From assembly GCA_020437045.1 (NCBI GenBank), contig JAGQWV010000278.1:1-7474 (forward strand): 7,474 nt of DNA. Direction: 5' to 3'. The notes below the pieces were generated by a model. That model did no database searches. It had not been told where the DNA came from and was given only the letters and a program-made list of their open reading frames with translations. Within the stretch, counting starts at the first letter, position 1. Each line of letters starts with the position of its first letter. Of the stretch, positions 1-6,481 are shown piece after piece. Origin of the DNA: Saprospiraceae bacterium (GTDB taxonomy: Bacteria; Bacteroidota; Bacteroidia; Chitinophagales; Saprospiraceae). A program made the translations under genes and the position numbers.

Positions 1-20
1 CAATTATTTTCCCGCCTCTA

Positions 21-68
21 CAAGTCATTTCAAATCCGGACCTAGTGATAGGTTATGTTTATGACTTG
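21..68 (+). other. Nested stem-loop, possible structured RNA or 3' end of an upstream transcript
   Basis: The outer arms are CAAGTCAT (21-28) and ATGACTTG (61-68), a perfect 8-bp pairing. Inside, AAA (32-34) can pair with TTT (58-60). The centre is GACCTA (39-44) and TAGGTT (49-54) closing a GTGA tetraloop of the GNRA type. There is no uninterrupted T run directly after it, so a classic intrinsic terminator is not clear. The pairing is visible in the sequence; any function is inference, and chance pairing cannot be excluded. Confidence 0.3.
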
Positions 69-125
69 GTTTCTTATTAGTAGTTTTTTTGTCTTTGAAA
101 TCTTACCCGTTAAAAAAGTTGGAAT

Positions 126-142
126 TCAATCCACTGGATTGA
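126..142. repeat. 17-base inverted repeat (7-3-7)
   Basis: TCAATCC (126-132), spacer ACT, GGATTGA (136-142): perfect 7-bp arms around 3 bases. No T run follows, so it is not an obvious terminator. Its size would suit a dimeric DNA-binding protein, but no promoter or gene is placed next to it and no second copy was noticed in the window. Confidence 0.35.
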
Positions 143-566
143 CATGTGTGTGTACTTAAAGTATGGTTTAATTTTTGGCATGTGGTCAGCACCTGACAAA
201 AGTATGATGGAGATAGGTGTGTATACTACCCACTCCCATGCTTTTGCTGCATTCGCGTAAAATTCCAAAAAAAATATTGTTGTTAATCATTGGTCTTAAA
301 TGAGATTCTAAGGTCGTGGTGTGCTTATCCCGAATATTTAATGGTGCATTACGACAGATAGAATTGTAGAATGATTTTTTAACACCGTGCAACAAAAGAT
401 AATGTTGAAAAATTAGTTTGCAGACTGACAGGGTTATCCCGATCAAATATTTAACGCCTGTTTAGTTTCACACTAATAATTTCTTGGATTCAGATGTAAA
501 GCACTGAACGTGCCCTGGCATTCTAGTCTGAATATCTGAGGAGTAGACATTATCAATAGCTTTTTA

Positions 567-1388
567 ATGTCTCGTATTATGAAAACCAATAGTTATCCCG
601 ACATTTTTTCGCCCAAGGTGGCGGAAAATCTACATCCCATTAATTTTAAATTAAAGGGAGTAGCCCACAAATTTTATACGCTTTTTACCAGCGTATTTAA
701 TTTTAAATGTGCATGTCCAATTATTGCTGCCTACAGGCGATTTAAGGATAAAGGCAAATTTGATGAACATGCATTTTTTGCTGACTGTGAGCAAACGACA
801 AAGAATATTATTGATTTTGTTTTTGCTCTCGTGGCGCTCATTTTATTGAGTCCTTTTTTAGTGTTTATTGCTTTGGCTATTAAAGTCGAAACAAAAGGTG
901 ATTTATTTTATGCGCCGTTTCGTGAAGGAAAAAATGGGAAATTTTTCCAATGCCTTAAGTTCCGTACGATGTATAGTGAGGCATGTGATGATCCGCGAAA
1001 TGGAAAAAATTCTACGAAGAAAAATGACAGCCGGATTACTCCACTTGGTAGAGTGCTGAGAAAATATTCACTGGACGAACTCCCACAGTTAATTAATGTA
1101 CTAAAGGGAGAAATGGGTCTGGTTGGACCAAGACCTCACCGGGAAAGTTTACATGAGGAGTTTTGTCAAGTGAGTGAAGAATACGAATTGCGATTTAGAG
1201 TAAAACCGGGTCTCACCGGATGGGCACAGGTTAATGGTTGGAGAGGACCCACGGAAACCCGGGCACAAAAATTTGAAAGAATTAAGCATGACGTTTGGTA
1301 TGTGAATCACCGTAGTATCTGGCTTGACTTTAAAATTATGTGGAGAACGATTTTCAGGGGTGGATTAATTGACCCACTGGCATCATAA
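567..1388 (+). CDS. Undecaprenyl-phosphate sugar-1-phosphate transferase (bacterial sugar transferase, WcaJ-like C-terminal type)
   Basis: Membrane enzyme that moves a hexose-1-phosphate from a nucleotide sugar to undecaprenyl phosphate, the first step in building exopolysaccharide, capsule or O-antigen units. Visible in the 273 residues: one hydrophobic segment at about 79-106 with the Ser95-Pro96 break typical of the re-entrant helix of monotopic phosphoglycosyl transferases; KFRTM (131-135); the Asp170-Glu171 catalytic pair in SLDELPQ; GLVGPRP (184-190); KPGLTGWAQVNGWRGPTET (213-231); and a C-terminal WYVNHRSIWLDFKIMWRTI segment. The GWRG form of the last motifs resembles WcaJ-type glucose or galactose transferases. 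WcaJ proper has four extra N-terminal membrane helices and a CoA-binding-like domain; here there are only about 78 mostly soluble residues, so this is the short architecture. The start at 567 is the first Met; Met5 (579) is an alternative. It stands alone, with no gene within about 450 bases on either side. The sugar specificity cannot be read from the sequence. Confidence 0.93.
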   Translation: MSRIMKTNSYPDIFSPKVAENLHPINFKLKGVAHKFYTLFTSVFNFKCACPIIAAYRRFKDKGKFDEHAFFADCEQTTKNIIDFVFALVALILLSPFLVFIALAIKVETKGDLFYAPFREGKNGKFFQCLKFRTMYSEACDDPRNGKNSTKKNDSRITPLGRVLRKYSLDELPQLINVLKGEMGLVGPRPHRESLHEEFCQVSEEYELRFRVKPGLTGWAQVNGWRGPTETRAQKFERIKHDVWYVNHRSIWLDFKIMWRTIFRGGLIDPLAS

Positions 1389-1436
1389 AGAAAAATGACT
1401 TAAGAAGGTTTTTAGTTATTTATTATGTTAATGTCG

Positions 1437-1498
1437 TGATTTGTGACTTCTATGTGTTGACTTCGATGGTCGATGCATAGAAGTTGTAAGTCAATTTT
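1437..1498 (+). terminator. Probable intrinsic terminator of the sugar transferase gene
   Basis: ACTTCTATG (1446-1454) and CATAGAAGT (1476-1484) form a perfect 9-bp stem. The stem extends outward through nine more pairs, several of them G-U, to 1437 and 1493. The loop (1455-1475) contains a small TCGA/TCGA pairing. ATTTT follows at 1494-1498. It lies about 50 bases after the sugar transferase stop codon, the right place for its transcript to end. The large loop and modest T run keep this from being certain; it could instead be a stabilising 3' structure. Confidence 0.5.
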
Positions 1499-1760
1499 GC
1501 CATACAGTATAAAATTTTCCTCGCTTATTTTTTCACGGCTTATTCCTTAAGGCCGATTCCCTCTTCCCCTCCCATGGTTGATATCGACAGGAATGTTTAT
1601 TCGCTGACTCTGAGCATAAAGACTTCTGGGCTTGTTGCCTCGATGATTGTGGGATTTGCATGTACTTATCCTATCATGGATAAAATCCATAATCTGGTAA
1701 CCGACAAAAAGTGCAAGACATTTATTACCTCTGACTAAAAGTCTCAAGAGGCCTTCATTC

Positions 1761-1786
1761 TAAAGGAACCAACCTGGCTTCCTTTA
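1761..1786. repeat. Compact stem-loop upstream of the GT61 gene
   Basis: TAAAGGAA (1761-1768) pairs perfectly with TTCCTTTA (1779-1786). Inside, CCA (1769-1771) pairs with TGG (1775-1777) around an ACC loop, leaving a single C bulge at 1778. No T run follows on either strand, so it is not an evident terminator. It ends 48 bases before the GT61 start codon, where it could be an operator or, if transcribed, a leader structure. The function is unknown. Confidence 0.35.
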
Positions 1787-1834
1787 TAAAATTACTGATT
1801 AAACCGCTATCATTGTGGATGATTCACTATCACT

Positions 1835-2743
1835 ATGGACGTTGAACGCAGACGACTGCTGATTTTTGACACGCGTATTTCTTACGGGTCGAAAGAGCAT
1901 TTTTTCCATTTTATGTGGGGATACTTGTTGCCTGCCATCAGCTTCATTTTAAATCAGGCAGATAAGGGACGAAACAGATATTATTTTGAGAGTTGTGGTC
2001 CAGTTATGGATCGTTTGACGAAAGAGATGATCGACCTGGTGGAGATTGATGCCTCTATATTGGCGAATCAAAATGTGGAATTTATTCAAGAACCATGTGT
2101 AGTACCTAGATGGGATATCCATCTTCTACGGGATTATATATTGGGTTTTGATAAGGACGTATCAAATCATATTGCCAAATTTAAAAGTGATAGTGATTTA
2201 GTTGTTTATTTGAGTACTTCTAATTTTACAGATAAATTGAGAGGGCAGATTATCGAATTAAGGGACATTATTATTAGCGGGATCATGAACAAAAGTAATT
2301 TGACGACCGAAATGATAAATGACCCCTGGCTGGTACTTCGCCGATCAGAGCAGCCTGATTATTATGCAATAGAGGGAAAAGCTGAGAATAAGGGATATGG
2401 AATGTCTCGCCGAGGCTTGAAGGATATCGATATTTTTGTTAATAAGAAGAAAGGATTAGGATTAAATATTACTGCCTATGAATCAGGTATTCATACAATA
2501 GCCCATCAAATTCATACATTTAATCAAGCTAAAGGAATTATCGGAATTAAAGGAGCAGAATTTGCCAATCTGATATGGATGAGGGAGAACAGCCGGGTCA
2601 TACAGATAAGACCAAATTCAATGCGAACTCCTAATGTGCAGTTCAAATTGGCAACATTATTAAATCTGAACTTCATAGAAGTGATCACGGAAGAAGGCAA
2701 TTTTCCCAGCATGTCGAACCTAAATTTGGATTGGTTAACATGA
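1835..2743 (+). CDS. Glycosyltransferase family 61 (DUF563-type) protein
   Basis: Likely transfers a sugar from a nucleotide donor during surface-polysaccharide assembly; donor and acceptor are unknown. No signal peptide or membrane helix is seen, so it should be cytoplasmic or loosely membrane-associated. Evidence for GT61: an N-terminal segment HFFHFMWGYLLPAI (22-35) resembling the family's 'NfgHfl...lPal' start; PWLVLRR (164-170); a SRRG motif (191-194); and the C-terminal signature, in which QIHTFNQAKGIIGIKGAEFA (225-244) and NLIWMRENSRVIQIRP (245-260) match the family pattern 'Q...f..A..viG.HGAg.aN.lf...gs.viei.P'. At 302 residues it is somewhat shorter than usual for the family (roughly 350-400). 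The position normally held by His in the HGA motif is Lys239 here. The start at 1835 is the first ATG after an in-frame TGA at 1820. The stop overlaps the start of the next gene (ATGA), implying co-transcription and coupled translation with the dehydratase. Confidence 0.85.
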   Translation: MDVERRRLLIFDTRISYGSKEHFFHFMWGYLLPAISFILNQADKGRNRYYFESCGPVMDRLTKEMIDLVEIDASILANQNVEFIQEPCVVPRWDIHLLRDYILGFDKDVSNHIAKFKSDSDLVVYLSTSNFTDKLRGQIIELRDIIISGIMNKSNLTTEMINDPWLVLRRSEQPDYYAIEGKAENKGYGMSRRGLKDIDIFVNKKKGLGLNITAYESGIHTIAHQIHTFNQAKGIIGIKGAEFANLIWMRENSRVIQIRPNSMRTPNVQFKLATLLNLNFIEVITEEGNFPSMSNLNLDWLT

Positions 2744-4002
2744 ATGTGGCAACTACGGTACTTGAATTGGATGCTTTTCTGGAGCAAGTGATAGATCGAT
2801 CGCTTATCGATGTTGAGGTGATTGAATTTTCAGATCAATCGGATTGGAGTATTTCCAATGGTGCCTTATCACATCGCACAGGGGGCTTTTTTGAGGTAAT
2901 CGGTATTGAGGAAGATTTTGAGAAAGAACATCTGATGTTGTATCAGCCACAGAGTGCGCTTACCGGGTTAGCAGTGGTACGGGATGGGAAGGAATTGTAT
3001 GTCCTACTACAAGTGCGTATGGAACCTGGAAACACCAATAGGGGGCAGTATGGGCCTACCATTCAATCTACCCCCGCTAATTATTTGGGACTTCACGGAG
3101 GTAGAAGATCAAGTCTTCTGGATTTATTTTACCAAGCTAATCTCCGATGTACACCTTGTGGAGCAAGTATGCAATTAGACCTTGGGACGCGCTATTTGCA
3201 AAAGAGTAAATGGCACAATTATGTGTTGGTGGATGAGTTTTTTGCGGGAGAGGACCATATGATATGGGTCAGCCTGCATACTTTAACGGAAAGATTGGAA
3301 TACAATAATTATTTAAATGCAGATTTACGGTCATTATTGTCAGTATTTAATTGGAATAAATTGTTTTCTGTACAGACAGATATTGAGCTGCCTGACCATA
3401 GTGGCACGATGATAAGGATGCTTTCCTATTACCGGGATTCACATTCCTTAAATTATAAACTTAAATCCCTGCAGGAATTAAAAGGCTGGAATATCAGACC
3501 AGACGGAATTATTCCACTAGACCAAAAGGATGTGGCTGTGAAAATGTATTACACGAATTGCCTTACCCGGGAAGTGCCTCACTGGTGTCAGCCTATGATG
3601 TCCGCATCTTCTCAAGGCAGGATAATTCTATTAACCAGGGAGAACAATGACGGGTCAGAATTTTTATTAACCATGCGACGGGAAGCCGGCATCGAAGGTG
3701 GGTATCTTATGGACGTCAGTGACATTAATTACCCTGGAGAAGACTACACCGATCATCTAGAACCTCAGCAAGTAATCTTGCATGAATTTATCCAATGCGA
3801 TGAAGGCGGTAGATTCTACCAACATGAAAGTATTTACCGGGTGATTTTAACCGACCGTTCTATCGAAATCACTGACAAACAAGTTTGGGTCTCTCTGTCA
3901 GATTTGAAATATATTTTAGGAATGTCAAATGTAGCCAGCATCCAACTGAGATGCATCGCATCATTATTCATCATGCAGATGAATAAATTATTGGAGAAGT
4001 AG
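2740..4002 (+). CDS. NDP-hexose 2,3-dehydratase family protein (EvaA/TylX3/SpnO-like)
   Basis: The family removes the C-2 hydroxyl of an NDP-4-keto-6-deoxyhexose by 2,3-dehydration, giving an unstable 3,4-diketo intermediate that a partner reductase or aminotransferase then takes on. The members have two homologous lobes. Residues counted from the ATG at 2740 (420 aa). First lobe: SDWSISNGALSHRTGGFFEV (34-53), YQPQ (68-71), LLQVRMEPGN (89-98), YGPTIQSTPANYLGLHGG (104-121). Second lobe: GWNIRPDGII (249-258), REVPHWCQP (277-285), LLTMRREAG (309-317), CDEGGRFYQHESIYRV (353-368). These match the family strongly, but the second-lobe segment that should mirror GPTxQ reads VSDINYPGEDY instead. The reading frame is open upstream to a TTG at 2731, but the ATG overlapping the GT61 stop (ATGA) is the natural start. 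Slightly short for the family (about 450-480 aa). No partner deoxysugar enzymes are nearby. It converges on the WG-repeat gene with a gap of 31 bases. Confidence 0.88.
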   Translation: MNVATTVLELDAFLEQVIDRSLIDVEVIEFSDQSDWSISNGALSHRTGGFFEVIGIEEDFEKEHLMLYQPQSALTGLAVVRDGKELYVLLQVRMEPGNTNRGQYGPTIQSTPANYLGLHGGRRSSLLDLFYQANLRCTPCGASMQLDLGTRYLQKSKWHNYVLVDEFFAGEDHMIWVSLHTLTERLEYNNYLNADLRSLLSVFNWNKLFSVQTDIELPDHSGTMIRMLSYYRDSHSLNYKLKSLQELKGWNIRPDGIIPLDQKDVAVKMYYTNCLTREVPHWCQPMMSASSQGRIILLTRENNDGSEFLLTMRREAGIEGGYLMDVSDINYPGEDYTDHLEPQQVILHEFIQCDEGGRFYQHESIYRVILTDRSIEITDKQVWVSLSDLKYILGMSNVASIQLRCIASLFIMQMNKLLEK

Positions 4003-4033
4003 TTGATGATTCCTCCCAGAATAGAATAAAAGT

Positions 4034-6316
4034 TTATTCGGGACAGTTCACAACACAGGTATTATCCTTATTAACGAAATAAATTTCTTGACCTTTTATT
4101 ACTTTTGATAGACCATGGATAAATGGAAAAGCTGCATCATAGATTACTGGAATTATTTCATAACCAGCCCGATTAATAAAACCCCAGGAGCCACCTATTC
4201 GTACTCTGGCCATATCCTCTTGAAATGCACGTATCTCATCATATTTAAAGGGTGTGATAATTTTTCCATTAGCGTCCATCAGTGCAAATTTTCCATCGGA
4301 TTTGACATAGATGTAGTTTGGGTGTGAAGGTGAAAGTTGACGTGCATTAGCGATAACGTCATAATAAGGATCAATAGCGATTTGTAGGTCCTTATTTAGC
4401 ATACCGATTTTATCACCCTTCCAGAAATAGTATTTTGCATCGAGATAAAATTGATTTTCAGGTGATGGATCGATAGATAGAATGCCATCAGGTAATTGTT
4501 CCTTCCCTATTGCTGGATCAAGTATTTTCCACCCTTTATCTGTAAATGTTAATTTGTAACTGTCCAGTGATATGATCTGTCCTGGTTTTCCTTGGGCTAC
4601 TTTGTTTCTGCCTGTTGGCATTGCTTGTGGATTTAAAGAAACCTGTGGGTGAGTTATAAGACGGGGGGAGTTTGAAGCCGGTGAAGATTTCAGTGAATGG
4701 TAGTTGTAGACAATACCACTTAGATCTTTGTTAACGAGCATTATGGTAGAATCACCCTTGGGATATATATTTAGATATTTGTTTGGCAATATCGTTTTTC
4801 CCAGGCTGTCAATAATACCATAATGGAATTGAAATTCTCCGTTTTCCTGATGGACGAGTTCTGCTGTTTTAAATAAAGGCGTGTTGCTGGAATTTGGTGG
4901 AAAAAGAGGGAGAATAACCTGGTGAGAGGTATATTCGTTATTTTTTGAAAGTAAGAATAATACCCATTTTGTTCCCTTTCTTAGGGCGAGGGTATTTCTA
5001 GAAAGATAGATGTATTCTACTATATCGTTAAGTAATTCTTTTTTCTCATAAAGATTTAAAACAGTCCAACCTTGTTTGTCTTTTAGTAGAATAAAGTTGG
5101 GATCATAATCTAATGATTGTATTTGGGAAAACTTACCTTCTATAATTTTATTTCCGCGCTCATCACTAAGAGAGTAGATAGTGTCCTTGTGATATCTGAT
5201 AAAGTATTTGGATTTTATTGTCTTAACCGACGATGGATCCGGAGGGCTCACTTCTTTTCCAGAATAATCGATCAACTGTGTGGTACTGTCAGAATTTAAC
5301 TCTATAAAATACCCGTGAAATATGGGTTTATCAAATTGAATAGGAGCAAGTAATCCGACGGAATCACAATAAACGCCATATTGTTTAGCAATTCTTACAA
5401 TATAGTAATGTACCTTTTTGTTTCTACCCGTTGTCCTTGCCAGATTTATTTCATCGTAGATGAAAGGAGGACCGGTATTGTTGGGGCTCATTATTCCAAA
5501 CTTTGATTCTTTTTTCGCCAATCCTGACCACATACCATTTTCGCTAATGATGGAGTCAATATCCAAGGTAACATATGTCTTTTTTTCTAAGTCGTATAAA
5601 TGAAAAATGGAATCGGTTACTGCCAATTGATAGCCTGGAAAATTCGTGTTTGGTAGTTGCTCGTACACTGGAGCTATGATCAGGTGGAGATTGGAATCAA
5701 TAATCCCCCATCCGTCCTCTTTTTTAATTCGATAAGATTCTTCGGGGCCGTAATCAATATCCAGATAGTGAAAGGGTATAATGGTGTCTTCATATTCGGA
5801 TATTACTCCCCACTGACCCCACTGACCTGAATTTCTGGCCAGACAGTTTTTCTTAGGATAGATAAGTAAATCATCATAAATCGACCTAACTTTGGTCTCG
5901 AATTTTGACGACAGAAGTCCCATCTTCCCTAGGCTATTTATCACAAATAAATCACCACCAATTAATTTTCGAATGAATTGGTACTCAAAAGGGAGAATTT
6001 TTTCATCTAACGAATCCACGCAACCCCATAAACCATCTGTACGCCTGGCGAGGTATACATTGTCATCAAGTCGCTTAAGATCTGTATATGGATAATGACT
6101 TTTAGCATGAATTTTAAAACCATACCGGTTATCTTCTTTTTTGATGACACCGTCAAACGCCTCGGGGTTTATCAATAACAACTTATTGAATTTTCCTTGT
6201 CCACATAAGGAATTACAAAAAAGTGTTAACCCGATAGTTATAAAGAAGAATTTTTGAAAACGAAGTAGACAAGGAGATAAAATTGTTAGAGTGCTTTTAG
6301 AAAGAAATGTGGTCAT
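4034..6316 (-). CDS. Secreted WG-repeat protein
   Basis: Large exported protein made mostly of WG-type beta-hairpin repeats; the molecular role of such proteins in Bacteroidota is mostly unknown. With the start at 6316 (760 aa) a hydrophobic core FFFITIGLTLF (about 23-33) is followed by CNSLCGQG, a plausible signal-peptidase I site; no good lipobox is present. Repeat units of the form 'aWGlid..Gk.iiP..YD.i' can be seen near residues 65 (YGF), 95 (GLWGCVD), 131 (KMGLLSS), 167 (GQWGVIS), 201 (DGWGIID), 272 (KFGIMS), 312 (QYGVYCD), 499 (HYGIIDSLGK), 636 (KIGMLNKD), 676 (KFALMDANGK) and 710 (SWGFINRAGY). About 11 are recognisable; the middle (about 320-495) is more degenerate. The frame stays open to an ATG at 6400, but that would place 49 residues before the signal core, and a perfect -7 promoter element lies between the two start codons, so 6316 is preferred. 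It is divergent from the TetR gene and convergent with the dehydratase. Confidence 0.88.
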   Translation of the reverse strand: MTTFLSKSTLTILSPCLLRFQKFFFITIGLTLFCNSLCGQGKFNKLLLINPEAFDGVIKKEDNRYGFKIHAKSHYPYTDLKRLDDNVYLARRTDGLWGCVDSLDEKILPFEYQFIRKLIGGDLFVINSLGKMGLLSSKFETKVRSIYDDLLIYPKKNCLARNSGQWGQWGVISEYEDTIIPFHYLDIDYGPEESYRIKKEDGWGIIDSNLHLIIAPVYEQLPNTNFPGYQLAVTDSIFHLYDLEKKTYVTLDIDSIISENGMWSGLAKKESKFGIMSPNNTGPPFIYDEINLARTTGRNKKVHYYIVRIAKQYGVYCDSVGLLAPIQFDKPIFHGYFIELNSDSTTQLIDYSGKEVSPPDPSSVKTIKSKYFIRYHKDTIYSLSDERGNKIIEGKFSQIQSLDYDPNFILLKDKQGWTVLNLYEKKELLNDIVEYIYLSRNTLALRKGTKWVLFLLSKNNEYTSHQVILPLFPPNSSNTPLFKTAELVHQENGEFQFHYGIIDSLGKTILPNKYLNIYPKGDSTIMLVNKDLSGIVYNYHSLKSSPASNSPRLITHPQVSLNPQAMPTGRNKVAQGKPGQIISLDSYKLTFTDKGWKILDPAIGKEQLPDGILSIDPSPENQFYLDAKYYFWKGDKIGMLNKDLQIAIDPYYDVIANARQLSPSHPNYIYVKSDGKFALMDANGKIITPFKYDEIRAFQEDMARVRIGGSWGFINRAGYEIIPVIYDAAFPFIHGLSKVIKGQEIYFVNKDNTCVVNCPE

Positions 6317-6331
6317 CCCTGATCTTTTCGA

Positions 6332-6360
6332 CAAAGGTAGTTCATTAACCCTGAAGGGTG
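6332..6360 (-). promoter_or_regulatory. Candidate promoter -7 element and inverted repeat for the WG-repeat gene
   Basis: Read on the minus strand, TACCTTTG (6339-6332) matches the Bacteroidota -7 consensus TAnnTTTG exactly and ends 15 bases before the ATG at 6316. The -33 position, 21 bases upstream, reads GTGG (6364-6361), a poor match to TTTG. The spacer holds a perfect inverted repeat ACCCT-GA-AGGGT (6348-6359 on the plus strand), which could be an operator compensating for a weak -33. If real, transcription would start downstream of the alternative ATG at 6400, ruling that start out. Confidence 0.42.
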
Positions 6361-6447
6361 CCACCTGATATGAGATGAAATTTGGGATGTGCCTTGACAA
6401 CTTTAAGCCGATTATTGTCGAAACTGGTCGATAAAATCACTATAAGT

Positions 6448-6479
6448 CTTGATTCCTAATCTTTTTTGATTTACTTTTG
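6448..6479 (+). promoter_or_regulatory. Bacteroidota-type promoter of the TetR gene
   Basis: CTTG (6448-6451) is a three-of-four match to the -33 TTTG element. It is followed after 20 bases by TACTTTTG (6472-6479), a perfect TAnnTTTG -7 element. Spacing and sequence fit the promoter type used by the primary sigma factor of Bacteroidota. Transcription should begin a few bases downstream, inside the palindrome at 6482-6495, leaving a leader of about 20 bases before the ATG at 6505. Confidence 0.62.
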
Positions 6480-6481
6480 AC

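Larger units (their letters stand above)
1..566. other. Intergenic stretch with no recognisable gene
   Basis: No reading frame here gives a protein I recognise. The longest open frame (minus strand, 446 to 186, 86 codons) has no family motif, no promoter and no continuation. The stretch holds a nested stem-loop (21-68) and a 17-base palindrome (126-142), described separately. I found no perfect TAnnTTTG element on the plus strand that would serve as the promoter of the sugar transferase at 567. It may be a real long leader, or the decayed remains of a gene too eroded to identify. Confidence 0.6.
1389..1834. other. Intergenic stretch with two stem-loops and no convincing gene
   Basis: About 450 bases between the sugar transferase and the GT61 gene. 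It holds a long hairpin with a T run (1437-1498) and a compact stem-loop (1761-1786). A 54-codon plus-strand frame (1574-1738) and a 66-codon minus-strand frame (1747-1547) overlap each other and neither resembles a known protein, so I treat both as chance. Just before the GT61 gene, TATCATTG (1808-1815) is one base away from the TAnnTTTG -7 element, with TTTA 21 bases upstream of it; this is a weak candidate promoter only. Confidence 0.55.

Noticed and set aside
139..167. TTGACA, 17 bases, TATGGT, resembling an E. coli sigma-70 promoter
   Set aside because: The window otherwise shows Bacteroidota-type promoters, the -10 match is only partial, and no gene starts nearby.
186..446. 86-codon open frame on the minus strand
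   Set aside because: The translated sequence has no family motif, signal peptide or membrane pattern, and no promoter was found; most likely chance in an AT-rich non-coding stretch.
1547..1747. 66-codon minus-strand frame and an overlapping 54-codon plus-strand frame (1574-1738)
   Set aside because: Both read across the same bases, neither resembles a known protein, and neither has a promoter or ribosome-binding site. A Cys-rich run in the third plus-strand frame is short, lacks a start codon and is also unconvincing.
2731..2739. TTG start for the dehydratase at 2731
   Set aside because: The ATG at 2740 forms the usual ATGA overlap with the GT61 stop and needs no rare start codon.
4024..4039. 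GAATAAA-AG-TTTATTC inverted repeat between the convergent dehydratase and WG-repeat genes
   Set aside because: The stem is almost all A-T and spans the WG-repeat stop codon, with no flanking T run; too weak to call a bidirectional terminator.
6193..6230. Possible lipoprotein signal (Cys residues near the end of the WG-repeat signal peptide)
   Set aside because: The residues before each Cys (TLFC, NSLC) do not fit the lipobox, which needs Gly, Ala or Ser right before Cys.
6317..6400. Upstream extension of the WG-repeat gene to the ATG at 6400
   Set aside because: It would put a long polar stretch before the signal-peptide core, and a perfect TAnnTTTG -7 element lies inside the extension.
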